64,000 nucleotides of DNA from Symsagittifera roscoffensis. Lineage: Eukaryota > Xenacoelomorpha > Acoela > Convolutidae. Both the position numbers and the translations under genes were made by a program. The stretch spans positions 30,718,390-30,782,389 of the forward strand of contig NC_087070.1 in assembly GCF_963678635.1 (NCBI RefSeq), given 5' to 3'. Positions 30,800 through 44,461 of the stretch are shown piece after piece. Positions within the stretch are counted from its first letter, which is position 1. The number at the start of each line of letters is the position of its first letter. The notes beneath the pieces were generated by a model that worked only from the letters and a program-made list of their open reading frames with translations, was not told where the DNA came from and did no database searches.

Positions 30800-33700
30800 C
30801 TAAATCAGTTTTGACCTACCAATTTTTGCGCGATTGTCAAGTTTAAAAAACACACAGGCCGAAAAACATTGAAAAACATTTCTTTGAAAAACATTGTCAA
30901 AACTTTCTGCGCACGCTGGCGGTGGTTGCTCATGCTCAAAAGTTGTTTCTCTTTGTAGCCATAACTTGCAAGCTATCTTCCCTAAAGTTATTGAGAATTC
31001 AACTAATTTAGAAAGGCATCTTGAATGTTATATGTAATTGGTTATTTCTTGTTTTGCGAAAAAAATGTTCATTGCTTCACTATTGGCATTGAGATCCCAG
31101 GACAAGAAACTAGCGCAAATTTTTGAATTGAGCCAACATTTTTGAGAAAAATTAGCGAAACGTTTCATAAGCGCTGAGATCTGGAACTATGTTTGGTTTG
31201 TGGATAGCTGAAGATGCGAAAGAAATGTCTCATACTGAGAGACAAAAAAGATCTTGCATTAAAACCACCCGTTCTAGTAAAAAACGGTTGAAAGTTTTTA
31301 ATTCGTCATTTTTTTTTGCTGTTGGACGCACAAAAACCCAACAAACACAACAAAAACAAGACGCAACAAGAAAAATTGCGAGCCAGTTTCGAGGTTCAAT
31401 TTGCGCGATCCTCTGTGCACTATATGCGCGATTGTTCTGTTCTGTCACCAGACCTAAATCAAACAAAAAGTCTCAATGAAAATGAATTAAACTTGTATCT
31501 CAGCAAAATTTCTCAGCAAAGTTGTATCTCATCTAGCAAATTTTATCTCAACTACAGTCAGCCGACATAGAATTTGCAACTTTTTGACTTTAAAAAGCAA
31601 TTAAACGGTTTTACTTTTATTTTTACCGTTTTATCTGCACCGTTTTAAACGTTTTTACCGTTTTAAACGTTTTTTTACCGTTTTTAATTTTTTAACGTTT
31701 CATCTGCAACTTTTCAAGCTACAGGATTGCATTTTTGACATCTGCTAGATGAAATTATTTGTAAGGTCGTCGCCAGGCCAAAATTTGAAAAATCTAATTT
31801 AAAATTTGAAACATATTCTCGCAACGAACATAACGAATTTGAAGACACTTGAATATATCGTTTTAATATAGTTCTTTGGGAAGCTAATGAGTATGACCTT
31901 TTTTTCTATGCCGCCAAAAATGACACCAGATCTGAAAAAACTACTGGGAAAGAAGTTGAAAAACGGTCTTGACTGTTTTGACGACACATACATAAAAAAT
32001 TTGCGGGAGCTTATACCAAAAAGATAAACAAAAGTTTCAATAACCTAACTCCTAATAGGAATCCTGTACATATATTGGAACAATAATTTTTCCGAAATAA
32101 TAGCACAAACAGTTCTTTGGTTTTCTTGTTTCAATCATCAGTGCAAGTTATTCATGAAAGTTTAGCCGTTTTCTCACGCCAGACAGACCAAGTAAGTCTT
32201 TCAATTCTGTTATCTATCATTTTTGGCGGCATAAAAAGTAGGTCAAGTTCATTAGCTTTCAAAGAAAAATTAAAGAATCAACTTTCTTATGTTGTTTGCG
32301 AGAATATTTCTACAGCTAGACAATTCCAAAACTAGTTGTGTTATAATGGCTAGTTTACGCTTTCAAATCAAGATTTTTCAAACTTTGGTGCGGCTGAGCC
32401 CTTCCAAATAGTTCTAAGGCCCGAGCACCAATTGAGATCGAAAAACAATTTTCCGGCAGCAACAAGATGAAAAGAAGAAAAAAAATCGGTTTTCTGTTAT
32501 ACGTTGAACGAAACAATACTGTGTTCGAGTTGTAACTGCATAAAAAACTTGTCTACAAATAAAACTTAAAGACTAATTTACTTTTGAACAATCTAAAAAT
32601 TAGAAAATCAGTCTAATAATAACATTGACTCGTGAATTCTTTCTGTTTTTTTAAGTTAATCATTTGATTTTTTTCTATTGGAACATCAAGGAAAAACTAC
32701 AGGGCTCGCAGCAAGTTGTTTGAAAATGTTTTGTCCCAAAATCATATAATTTTTGGCTAAAAATTAGCTGTAGTTTCTACAAAATCAAAGACACATAGAA
32801 AATAACTGTCCCAACATGATTTCAAAGCATCCTATAGGTTTTCTATAAGAAACTTGTCATGCCGTTCGTTACAGTTTTGAATAAAAAATTTTTTTTTGAG
32901 AGATCTAAAATGAAAATTTTTCAGTATCATAACATTTTTTCTCAAATTCGAAAATTTGAGAGAATGTCTCAAGCAAAACAGAAACTGCATAATTGTCATC
33001 CCAAATCATAAAAAATCCTACTCGTTGAATCATTTAAAAAGTTACAAAATATTGAAAATCAAAATTTCAGTGGATCATGATCTGTTTTTTTTCCAGATTA
33101 ATTTTCATTTTCTCTTATGAGGAATTGAATGAGGTTTCTCACAAAATTATCGTTGACATCTTTGGTTTCTTTGTTCAGACAAAAATTATAATTTTTGCTT
33201 TCGATTTTCAGAAAATCTTTGTATGAGCATAATAGAGTTGAAATTTCAACTTTTCTAAAGCAAAAAGTTTTCTCACTGAATTTGAGAGTTTCTTCAGAGT
33301 TTTAATTAGCCATGTAAAACATGCTTATGATAAAACTTTTAAATTATAGGAACTATTTGGTTAGCAGTTTTCTCATACGTTTTCTGGTATTGTATGAAAA
33401 TGGGGAGGAACTTTGTTTTCATAGGTGTTTTGTTTTTTTATTTATGTTTTTTTAGTCTTCCACACAACAAGTTGTTTTGTTTTCCACACACAGCTACCAC
33501 AAATAATCATCGAAGTGAGTTGAGCAAGATTGCAAAAAAGTCTTTTCAGTCGTGATTCGAACGACGTTAAAAAGTTCCAGAAAATTTTTGCCGAGATTTT
33601 CCATTTTATTTTCGAGTGAGTAAAGCGAGCGAGCAGGCTTCTTATCGGTTTGCAAAACTCCAGGCTTCGTAGAGGTTTTTTGCGACATTTCAAGAGTGAA

Positions 33701-35532
33701 AAAATTCTAAAATTCAAAAATGTTTGGCTAAAAAACTTTAAGAAATAATGTCTTTGTGATGTATTATGCAACTTGCTTAGTAATATACAGTTCTTGCTTT
33801 GTTTTGAATTCACGAAACATAATACAAACTGTTTTTTGCAATAAGTTGCATATTTGGAGCAACTGTGATTAATCCATCAAAAAATTGTTACAGCTGCCAT
33901 GAATCAAAACGAGAACAGTAGGCAAAACAAGAAGCACAAAAATTCAAGAAAATAGGAAACAGCAGCCTTTTAACAGAAAAAAAGTTTTGCGTTTTTGGTT
34001 TTTGTTCATATAATTATTGAAGATTGCAGTTTGTTGTATTTAGTGTGCTTTCTCAATTGACCATTTTTTCTTGTAGTAATGTAAGCACATAAAAAAGTGA
34101 AACTTTTCCGGCAGATTCAGTAAAAGTTTTCTTAGAGATTCAAATACATAAAAACATTATAAAATTATGAAATTTACTGAAAAAATTAAAGACAACAGAA
34201 AAATAGACAAGTTAACATAGCAAAAGTAAGATTTTTGCAATAAAAAGATAGCTTAAGGACAGTAGTGTGAAGCAATTCCGTGTTCAAAAAATTTGAAACA
34301 ACTGAGAAACACCTGTAAAGATTTATCTGTGCGACTTTGTTGTTTAAATGCATGTTTCAGAATCTTATCTGAGCTCCTAGTGTGCTATTATGATTAGAAA
34401 ATACGAATTAATTTTTATGACGACTTCTATCGAAAATGATATTTAAAATGTTCCATATTTTCAAAAAAAAACGAAGCAAAAACTGCCGGTTGCTGTTTAA
34501 AAGCACAAAAAATACGATTCGATATTATTTCTGAAAACAAAATCGGCATGATCAAACGATTTACAAAATTTCATTTTTTCTGTTAGTTTCAAATTCTTCG
34601 GAACAAAAGAATAGAATCACTGAGTTTTTTCAACCACACTGTTGATTTTTTTTAGAAAAGAAAACGGTCGATGTTATTTATTTAGCAACTTGCTCAAAAG
34701 TCCGCAGTTCTTATTTTGTTTTGTTTTTATGCAACGTTTTTATTCGCATTCGCTTTCCTTCTTGGTGCAATTCAATTTAATCAGTAACAACTAATGATAT
34801 TCGCATGAAACAAAAAGATGAGAAGCAGATACAAAGAACACAAAAATACACAAAAAACACAAAAATACCAGAAAAACGGACATAGTTGATGAGATTTTCA
34901 GATTTTTTTTCTTTAAAATCGTTTACAAGCGTTTTGGTACGTAAAAACAGGCTCAAAAATAGCGCAAAACTAAGTTCAGACTCAATAATTGGCCGAAAAT
35001 AATAGAGTTCAGAAATAATCAGTGCTCGCCTTCAATGAAAAGCAAAATGAGTTTTTCGATTTCAGTTTTTTTTTGCAAATAAGCCTCCAAAACATTCATT
35101 TTGGTTCAACATTGCAAAAAAAAGTTTGAGGTTTAAAATTAGCAAATGAAAATTTGAATGATAATTTGGATTTTTTGAAAAAACAAAGCCAAGATTTTTT
35201 CGAACTTGTATGATTTTGCAGCGCCTTATTCGTCTTTGTTTGATTATGTTCGTTTTTAACAGAAATTGTTTGACTTTCCTCAATTTAGTTTGATGTAACT
35301 GAACTTTGTATGACTTTACTGGAAATTGTTCGAAACTGTTTGGTATTGTTCCACTCAACTTGACTTTGATTACTTTTTTTTGGTAGTTTCGCAGTTATAT
35401 TTTTATGTTTTTCCACAAGAACTTTTGATATCATTTTGCATTTGCAACAATTCCTAAAACCAAACCTTGAAATGTCCTAAACTTTAGACAAAAAAAAATA
35501 AAAATTTCTAGCGTCAGATAAAAAACAACCTG
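30800..35532. other. No gene seen
   Basis: 4.7 kb of AT-rich intergenic DNA downstream of the receptor. The longest frames (for example 31189-31479 and 33442-33813) are low-complexity and show no domain, start context or splice structure. A short imperfect tandem repeat of ACCGTTTTAAACGTTTTT lies at 31620-31700. Confidence 0.5.
31612..31702. repeat. Imperfect tandem repeat of ACCGTTTTAAACGTTTTT
   Basis: Four to five imperfect units of about 18-25 bp with the core ACCGTTTTAAACG, each with internal dyad symmetry (CGTTTTAAACG). Confidence 0.6.
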
Positions 35533-35603
35533 TTGTTCCGACTTCGATAAACGAAAGTAATGGAATATTTGTGCTCGTGGTGGTTCTTTTTTTTAGGTTT
35601 GTC
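35533..35603 (+). mobile_element. Left-end fragment of the Helentron-like family
   Basis: TTGTTCCGACTTCGATAAACG, GAATATTTGTGCTCG and the T-run, then unrelated sequence. Only about 70 bp remain. Confidence 0.75.
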
Positions 35604-36359
35604 TTTTGCATCAAATATTAACTCGAAATTAGATGAAGTACACAACTGCAAAGAAGTTACTCAAAAACAAAAAGAATATATGATAACAGAGAGGTGGTCC
35701 AAATTATTATTGTAAGTTATTATTGTTGTAGCTATTGTTGTAATTATTATCGAAAAACTAAATTTCATTTTTGAAATGCATAACCTATACAACTGTGTAA
35801 TTGATAACCTGGTGTGTTGTTGGACAACAAATTTTTACTCGGCCACATACATCATCTCTCCACGGTTTTTTTTGCTTGAAGTACTAGGAAGATCTAATTT
35901 TACTACAATATCATGTTGAATTTGAGCTCCAAAATCAAACTTCACACAATTTTTTGCTGCATTTTTCTTTTAATTCGATGCTGGAAATTATATTATCGCG
36001 TTTTCTTTCTAATTCGGAGACGAGTAAAATTGCGAGATCAAAACGGGTTACATCCACATTGTTTTTCAGTAATTTTATTGTTAAATTTGATGTAAAGCTC
36101 GATAATTTGAAAACGAGAAAAATATCTTATTGGGGTAGTTTTTTCTTTAAACCAATTCTGAAGATAAATAGCAGATTGGTGATTGCTCCTAAAATCTTCG
36201 TGTTACCATGTGAGTGCGCTCGCATCATCTTAGTTTCAATATGAGTCCACATAAACGACTCATTTAAAACGTTGAAGAATAATTGATGCTGAACGCGTAG
36301 CAATGACTGTACCTCACAGTGGTTTGTGCCGAATTTAACTCACGCTACATGGTCATGTT
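35604..36359. other. No gene seen
   Basis: AT-rich sequence; frames at 35913-36244 are short and without motifs. Confidence 0.45.
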
Positions 36360-36885
36360 ATTCTTCCGACTTTCGTCACGAAAGTAACGGAATATTTGTG
36401 CTCGTGTGGGTTTTTTTTTTCTTCAGTTAAAGTTCGATTTTTTAACTAGCCATTTTTGGCGGAATTTTTTTTATTTCATTCAAAAGATATAGTTGTCCTG
36501 GCTTAAATTTGAAAAAATGTTTTACCGGTGATCATTTTTCGTAAACTTATGGGGGTTTAAAGATTTTCGTTTTGGCCAATTTGGGAAAATTATCGCGATA
36601 GATGTTTCGCGCTACTAACGCGTAAGCGGAGATTTAATCCGTCTTAGAAATCGTTCCGAATTACTTGAAGGCAGCTTACTTGCCATAATTGATTTGTTAC
36701 TAGGAGCTAAACCTATCACTTTGTACTTTATATGGCGTGTGAGAGAATGATTTTTGCAAAAATCTCAAATTAAAAAAATTTATATTTTAACTTTTTTACC
36801 TTTAATTTCTCATGTTATTACTGCTTCATAGATCTTAAGAGGCAATGGGAACATTCAAGGCATCGCCCTGATACAAGCAGTCTTG
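36360..36885 (+). mobile_element. Helentron-like short element, full-length diverged copy
   Basis: Left end TTCTTCCGACTTTCGTCACGAAAG (hairpin loop changed to TCA), conserved core, right end CATCGCCCTGATACAAGCAGTCTTG. Confidence 0.85.
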
Positions 36886-36992
36886 TTTATCCTTGTATTG
36901 ACTCAAATTTTGTCACTTAATATTCGATTTTGACAGCTCAAAGCTTAACGTTTATCAAAAGTTTCCTTGTCGAAGACTATCTAAAAGACCAG

Positions 36993-37044
36993 TTAAAGGC
37001 AGACGAATCATTCACGGGTTTGCCCTGATTTACGAGCAGTCTCG
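36993..37044 (+). mobile_element. Solo right end of the Helentron-like family, variant
   Basis: AAAGGCAGACGAATCATTC, ACGGGTTTGCCCTG and ATTTACGAGCAGTCTCG: the family right end with a shared set of changes that recurs at 37691-37740. Confidence 0.7.
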
Positions 37045-37186
37045 TTCATTTTGTCGATCATTTGCAATTCATTGCTGATGTTTGATGGATGTTTTTTTTG
37101 TTTATAAAGAGTTTCGGATTTTTCAAGTTTCCCTCCCCTTCCCATACTCACATACACATTTAATTGAACTTCAATTTGAAATTTTA

Positions 37187-37672
37187 CAAGACTGCTGAAT
37201 GTTCCGACTGCCTTTTAAGGTTTATGGAGCAGTAATAACTTGCAGAAATTGAATGTAATAAAATAAGATTTTTTGAAATGAAATCATCACCCCGCACGCC
37301 ATATAAAGTACAAAAGAACACATTCGGTCCCTGTAAAAAATCAATTATGGCAAATAATTTTCTTTCAACCAATTTGGAACGATTTCTAGGACGGATTAAA
37401 TCTCCGCTTACGTGTTAAAAGCGCGAAATATATCGCGCTTTAATCGTCCCAAATTGGCCAAAATGGCTATCTTTAAACCCCCTTAACTTTACGAAAAATG
37501 ATCACAGGTAAAATATCTTTTCAAATTTAAAATGAGAACAACAATAGCTCCTTTCCATCAATATAGAAAAATTCCGTCAAACTTGGCTTGTTAAAAAGTC
37601 GAAATTTGTCTGAAGAAAAAACCAACCCCGAGCACAAATATTCCGTTACTTTCGTATCGAAAGTCGGAACAA
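37187..37672 (-). mobile_element. Helentron-like element lacking the right hairpin
   Basis: Goes from CAAGACTGCT directly to GAATGTTCCGACTGCC; the 18 bases with most of the right stem-loop are gone. The rest is complete to AGTCGGAACAA. Confidence 0.82.
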
Positions 37673-37690
37673 AATGGTAGACGAATCATT

Positions 37691-37740
37691 AAAGGCAGAC
37701 GAATCATTCACGGGTTTGCCCTGATTTACGAGCAGTCTCG
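37691..37740 (+). mobile_element. Second solo right end, same variant
   Basis: Repeats the 36993-37044 sequence almost exactly and runs into a second copy of CGAAAGTCGGAACAAAATGGT, which also ends the element at 37672. The arrangement suggests local template switching. Confidence 0.7.
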
Positions 37741-37741
37741 T

Positions 37742-40577
37742 TCCGAAAGTCGGAACAAAATGGTCATATGGCAAATAAAAAATCATAGTTCACGAAGCAT
37801 CTATTAGGAACAGCTTTTTCTATAGAATTGGCATTCTGAGATCACGCAATTAGCAAAAAAAAAACGGTTTTCGAATATAACTTTTGAAGTGTCAACTAAA
37901 AATTTAAACGGATTCAGAAGGCAGGCATTCCCTAATGGGTTTGACCCACTGACAACCCAAAGATCCAATTTGACATAAAGTTTTGGCTTTTCAGTCATAA
38001 GTTTGTTCTTAAGACGTCTGTACGCAGTTGAAATGAAGGAAGTCAACCAATACGGTTGAACTGAAAAGCATAATAGCTTCGAGCCATCAGATTTTTCAAG
38101 TTTCATTTTTAAATCTCGACTAGTATATGAAGTTTTTCTCTGCAAATTTCGACAATTCTTGTAAAACTAAAATTGTCTCATGATTATGCTTGAAAATTTA
38201 ATTATTCTGTAATGTTTTAAACTTATTTGTAATTGTTTTTTGAAATATTTTCTGTTTTCATCACAATTTTTAACTTGTTAACGCATGAAAATTAACTCGC
38301 AATTCCGCAAGACGAAAAAGTAATTATCTTCGTCTTTTTTTTGTTTCAATTACAACTCTGCTTTCATTCATAAACATCCAAGCGTTTGAAAGGCCCTAGA
38401 GCGCCACTTGAATCAACCGTACACATCCAAAATGCAGCTCAATTTCTGCGAGGAATTGTTCAAAGAAAAGATGCAAAAGAAGTTTTAAATTAATTTTCAA
38501 GCATCAGTACCTGATCAATCAAAACAAAGATTATAAAAGCTGTAAAATTCAACAACCATTTCAAACCATAGATAGAACCAAGTGTTGTTTGATTTTGGCT
38601 GTTGGTATACTTTAACTTCTGATTAGACAAGTAATGATTTGTGACATGTTTTACAGGCAATTTTGTACAAAATGAATACTTTTCGAAAACCAAAACGCTT
38701 TTTTTTCAAATTTCATTGAAGTTTTTCAAAACAAATTGAAAGTTAGAAAGTACATGTTTTCAGATGTTGGAATTTGCATTTACTAACGACTGCAGCTACT
38801 CATCATGAGGGCAGATTTTATTTTTCAATTCCAAAAAGCTAGTGAAAAGTGGAATCAGAAGGTGAAGATTTTCTTTCCTACTTCAGGAAGGTTTAAGGAG
38901 TGTCAATCCCATACAAAGAGTGGCGCATTTCAGACAGTTTTTTTTACAGCGGCAATTATCCGGTGACCAAAACACTAAAATAACTGCAGAATCAATTTTT
39001 ATGCTGATATTTTTCTGATTTTGAAAAATTTCCTCTAACTTTCAATAGATTTCGGTCTACTCCAACAGGAGAAATTTTTATATAAATTAAGTGTTCCTAT
39101 CCATCATCAGTATTGTCACAGAATCAACAGAATGGATCTATATCGGCTCATAAGCTGTAAAGAATTTTCTGTTACAAATTTCTCTATAGAGCAATCCGAA
39201 TGATTTTTTTTTCACAGGGTTTTAAAATGTGATTTTGCCAATCAGATTTCAGAAAGGTCATTATACCATGTTTAGTGTTAGTGATAGCACAAAACTTCTA
39301 TGCACGCTCGCAACAACATCAGAGTGTTTCTATTGATTTTTTTGAAAAATAATTATGATTTTTTTTGCGAGTAATGGTTCAAAGAAAAATATGCAAAAGA
39401 AGTTTTAAAATGTGTCACGCATCAGTACCTGACTCGTCAAAAATTAGATAATACCAAGCGCCAAATTAAACCAACCAATTTGAAATATAACTTGAACCAA
39501 ATGACTTTCGATTTTGGCTGTTGGTATACTTTGATTTTTGATTAGTCATGTAGCAATATGTGACAATGATTTAACAGTGCTGATGTGAATCATGACATAT
39601 CCGGATGTGAATTTTAGGTTTTTAAGAAGTTAAATTTCTGTTTTGATATTTCTTGATGAATATTTTCTAAATTCAAAAATTACAGTTCAAACGTTGAAGA
39701 CTTGTTATAACTAAAAAATCATCAGTTTTAATATCAATGACAAACCGAGAAATTATCTCTCAATCTTTGTTTTTTCCTGAATTCCTATTTCATATAAAAG
39801 TCAAAACTTTGATAATAAAAATTTTTGAAGTATCATTATTTTTTTAAAACAAATCGTAACCTCGTTGTAATTTCTCGTCCAATTGAAATTCAAAGCCCAA
39901 ATTATATCCCAAATTACTAATGAATTTCTTTTGTGGCAACTTCTCGGCCAATTTAAAGGCAGACTCAAAAAATCAAAAATTCGAATCAGAAATTGAGCTT
40001 CGAAAAGTTTGATAAATTAAACAAATTAGCCAATTACAAAATTTATTCGGATTTATACATTAAGAAAGAAGACTACCGGAAAGTTATCAAAGTCATAAAC
40101 AAAGAACCTGCAAACCAAAGGATGCCCAAAACGATGAGAAATTAAACCCTTTCCCTGTACCAGAGGAATGTAAAAACTATTCGTAGGGCCAAGTATAACC
40201 TCTCGGAAAAAAAATTGAAACCCTTACTAAGGACATTATAGTACTTTCATACAGGGATAGCACCACTGAAGAGAAAATTAAAGTTTTTAATCGGTATCCT
40301 GAACAAAAATTAGAAGGTTTTAATCTTCAAGATGGGACCCACTACGTTCTAAATTGAAATTTACTACCCCTGATGAATTCATTAATTATTTTTGGAACTG
40401 ATTCATGTAATTATTATTGGCCAAATACCACCAATATTAGATAAACCATAATGCTAATGTAAAAATTGATGGTTTTAATAACTCATTTAACGAATATTTT
40501 GGATCGAGATCAGGTTTTCAGGTGCTAACTTTAAATTCGTTGATGAAAGGTCTTGAAGAATATAAGTTCTTTTATTG
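37742..40577. repeat. Non-coding stretch with an old 0.9-kb-spaced duplication
   Basis: No gene seen. About 190 bp at 38463-38650 recur at 39373-39565 (shared blocks ATGCAAAAGAAGTTTTAAA, GCATCAGTACCTGA, GATTTTGGCTGTTGGTATACTTT, CTGATTAGACAAGTA against TTGATTAGTCATGTA). The 910-bp spacing with diverged flanks indicates an old tandem duplication. Confidence 0.65.
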
Positions 40578-41359
40578 GGACAAAATCCACTTCAATGATA
40601 ATCACAGCGTCCACGTCTTGCGTAATTGTCTGCGTAATTTTGTTTTTCAACACTCTAGTAACCTTCCAAGATTCAAATTATCTATTGATCATTTATCCCT
40701 GTCCCAACCTGTCTATAAAGCACCTTTTCAGCGTTATAAACACTCGGATTTGAAAAACTATTCTAGTCCCAGTATTTTTCGAATTCACCGCTATAGGCGC
40801 CACCCCTACTACAATGATCAAAACCAGAACAATTCCTCTCCTTTCCGGGGATACAATCAAATTCAAAATCACCATCAAACTTTCCATTATACTAAGGCTT
40901 TCGTCATGAAATTAGACTAGTTATGGCAAACCTTCTTCAAATTGGGTCTTTCAGTTTTATTATTAGATTATAACAAAGCTCCTACTCGCTCTTCTTAGTC
41001 GTAACTAGCTTATCATTGCTTGCTTTTTGACATAGCAAAGAGTTTGTGATTTACGGTGTTTTAAATAGCATAAATCAAAAAAATTTCCATGTATCATGTG
41101 TAGCCACTTCTTTTTCCAGACCATTTTTCAGTGCCTCTCCACCGCATTTTTAAAACCAATTTAGTGACTTTCCAGTTCAAAACGTAAGCATTAAACATAT
41201 TCTAAAAAAGTAAGCATTAAACATAAATTGAGAAGTGTATCAACTGCTTACGCATTCAACGTAAGCATTAAACATAAAAAGTTTATCCTTATATTTTTTA
41301 CGTTAACCACTACTAATTTTTTATAACTATTATCATTTAATATCTGAATTCCAAAACAA

Positions 41360-43990
41360 AATCTCGCTCTTTAGTAAATTAAAACTTCTTCAAGCAGGTA
41401 ACTTCCATGCAAATCCGGGTCCACTGATGAATTTTGTTCTGATCTACAAAAAGTGAAAATTACGAAATGATTATCAAAGTATTTGCAGAAGTAGAGCCAG
41501 AAAACTTTCAGACCCGAAACAACTTGTGAAAGCGCTTGATGATAATACGATTTTCAATTTCTCGGAAACTTGGCTAAATGACTCAAACAATCAAAAATCA
41601 TGGGCTCTAGAAAAAGAGACATTTGTTTAATTTAGATGTGACAGATCAGTCGAAGTCAGACTTGAAAATACGTCAAGACTTGAATGTTGTGCACAAAAAA
41701 TAGGATAATTTATCGATTGAGTTTAAAACTTCATCCAATGAAAAAGAGCCTCCTTTTAAACATAACTTACAATCAAGCAAAATAAAAACTGATTTCATTG
41801 AAGAATTTGCCCAGTCGATTGACTATGCACAATCATTTATCACTAATATGAAACTTTTAGGCAGTTTTAACCTGAATTATCTTAACACTAACAACAAAGA
41901 ATCACTTGATACACTTCTCACAACATACAATCTCGATGTCACTAATAAAACGATTCCCACTCACTCGAAATCACTTATAAGCTGCATAATCACCGATCTT
42001 AGTTTAGTAGACCCAACAAAAAAGTCAACCCTGCTTACGACCCCTATTAAAACAGATCACTTGGCAAATATTTTCATAACTGAAATTGAAATGTGCGGAA
42101 AAAAACTCCTTTCAAGCGCAAAGTATATGATGAAAAATAACTACTCAGAAAAATAGTTCAAACCATAACAAACCATAAAAAAAATCATGGAAAATTTTTA
42201 CCAGCAAAGTAACTCAGAAGCAATGTTCCACATTTTTTGTCGAAATCTAATTGAAAAAATTAAAAAATTTGCTCCACAAAAGACAACTTTTATACGTAAT
42301 TTAAACCAAAAGTAAACCTATAAGATGATATTTTCATATCGCAGTTATTCAATTCAAAAAACCAAAAGTGAAAAATGGAATGTTTTTAACGACATAAGAG
42401 CCTTCCAAAAATCATCTAACAGCATTTCTCTTCCAAAAAAAACCTTCGAAAAGATCGTAACTAATAGCTTCAAGATGGCAAATCTCCTTAAATACAAACT
42501 TTCAACAATGTGTTGTTTCTATGAAAAAGACACAGGGAGCTGTCTTACTGAAGAACCACATCAAAACAAACCTAACAACAAAACTCCATATTTGTTCAAA
42601 TTTATAACTACCGTAGAGTATAAAAACTAAATTTTCAAACTTTATGCAAAAAAAATCGCAAGGCCCCTCTGACATTCTATCATGGACCCTTAAAGATGGT
42701 TGCAATGAAGTCTACACGCATCTTACTTTTCTTTTCAATGAATACCTGAAAAACAATACTTCTCCACAAGAGCTACTATACGCAATTGTCAGACCAATTT
42801 ACCAAAAATAAAATCCTGAAGTACCTGAAAACTACGCGCCTATCTCAACTATTGGAGCATTGTTAAAAGTGTTCAAAAAACTAAATTTATTCAAATTAAC
42901 AGATACTTTTTATCCTAAAACCTTTTGAGCAACACTCAATTTGGCTTTTAAATATCATATTCAACATCTGAGGCTACGTTATTTTGCTAATAATACAGAA
43001 AAACAAATGATAGCAACAATTCTGTTTCTTGATCTCTATTATATCTCCCAAAGTCATTTGATTTTAGTGACCATAATCATTTAAAACAAAGCTCAAACAG
43101 TTAAATTTTTCAGAAGCTGCTTTAGACTAGATAATTTTTTTCGTAAGCGACTGATCCCAGATAAAAATAGTAAATAACACTTAATCGGACTAGATCGCAA
43201 ATCATCAAAGTGTCCCACAAGGCACTGTTTTAGCATCTCTCATTTCCAACCTGTACATTAACGATCTTAACAAACAACCGAATAATTCATGCAAAGTAGT
43301 TCAATGTTCAGATGACACAATTTTTTTCTATGTGGATAAAAACAAAACAATTGCACTGAAAGAGCTTGAAAAAAATTGCAGTATTTTATTACAAGACTTT
43401 TGGAGACACTTAATGCTGAGAAAACAGAACTTATCATCTTCAGAAGAAAAAATGTTTGCAAAAATACACAATTGCCCTGGAGAAAAATATCAACGAAGAA
43501 AAATTCAAAGTGCAAAATCTCGGAGTAATATGAGAAATTTCAAGACGAAGTGAAAATGATCTTAAGAAAAATGGCATTAAAACACTACAGTCGATCAAAA
43601 AACCCCTTCCTATCAAAACAAGACTACTAATAATGAAAGCTTTCGTTATCAGTCACATACACTATCCTGCTAACCTTTCAAACGGAATTTCAACAAATTT
43701 GACAATCTCATTAAAAATACACCTTAGCTGGGCAATTTAAACTTGTTGTGATTGTGCTAAACTTGATTCATCATCTGATCTCAAATCAAAACACATTGTA
43801 TTTCCAGGAACACGGTTTGTTGACTGGAAAGTAATTTGCCTTTTCTGGATAATAAAACACCACTTATTGCCAGCTTACGACAAAATTCAATATGATAACA
43901 ATCACATAAGCATAAACACAAGTATTAAAAAATTATGTTCTGTCGAAAGATTTAATAAAAATCCATAACAATTCTGAACTGGTTACATGA
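41360..43990 (+). pseudogene. Non-LTR retrotransposon ORF2 (endonuclease and RT), decayed, copy 1
   Basis: An N-terminal LLQAGNFHANPGP at about 41382-41421 is a 2A-like motif as found at the start of some non-LTR ORFs. NFSETWLNDS near 41565 fits the APE endonuclease, and ENYAPISTIGALLKVF near 42830 is the RT entry block. SVPQGTVLASLISNLYINDL at about 43210 and CSDDT at about 43307 are the RT motifs B and C. Stops and shifts occur throughout. The clade is probably CR1/L2/jockey-like; no 3' tail was defined. An ORF with a Tyr/Asn/His-rich end (40522-40920) lies upstream and might be a piece of ORF1. Confidence 0.75.
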
Positions 43991-44314
43991 TGACCAAATT
44001 AATTTCATGTATACCTTTACCTACAAAAAAGCAAAAAACAATTTTTAAGGATTATTATTTAATTTTATTTAAAGGAGATCCAACAGTGTCAACCTATGGA
44101 AAAACTTCATGAAGATATTTCAATTTTTTAAATGGAAAGCTCGTAAAATAATAGTATTATCCTTAAATGCGTAAATTTTCAATCTTGGATGTATTTGATG
44201 ATAATTAACATCATTATCATCACAATTTGACTTACACTTAAGCATTTGAAAACATTTTCAACTTGCGAAAAAAGGTTTTTTTTTCAACACAGCAAAAACT
44301 AAACTTAAAAAAAG

Positions 44315-44461
44315 GAGAAGTGCTGTTTTTTTCCAGAGTTTTGTCTGCGGTGCGATATGGGAAAGCTCGTAAAGTCAATTTTCTCGACCTAAACAAAAAA
44401 TCAGTTTTTTCGAAAATCAGTCCCCCCTCCCCCAACTCGAGAAAATCCTAAATCCACCCCT
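44315..44461 (-). mobile_element. Solo hAT MITE end in duplication unit 1
   Basis: ATGGGAAAGCTCG, GACCTAAACAAAAAATC, CCCCCTCCCCCAACTCGAGAAAATCCTAAATCC, CACCCCTG match the hAT MITE end. The opposite end is absent. Confidence 0.6.

Noticed and set aside
31189-31479. Lys/Arg-rich 96-codon frame
   Set aside because: Low complexity, no conserved motif, overlapping similar-length frames on both strands.
33442-33813. 123-codon minus-strand frame
   Set aside because: AT-rich random composition with no start context or domain.
44238-44451. Small opposing frames on both strands
   Set aside because: They are translated hAT end sequence.
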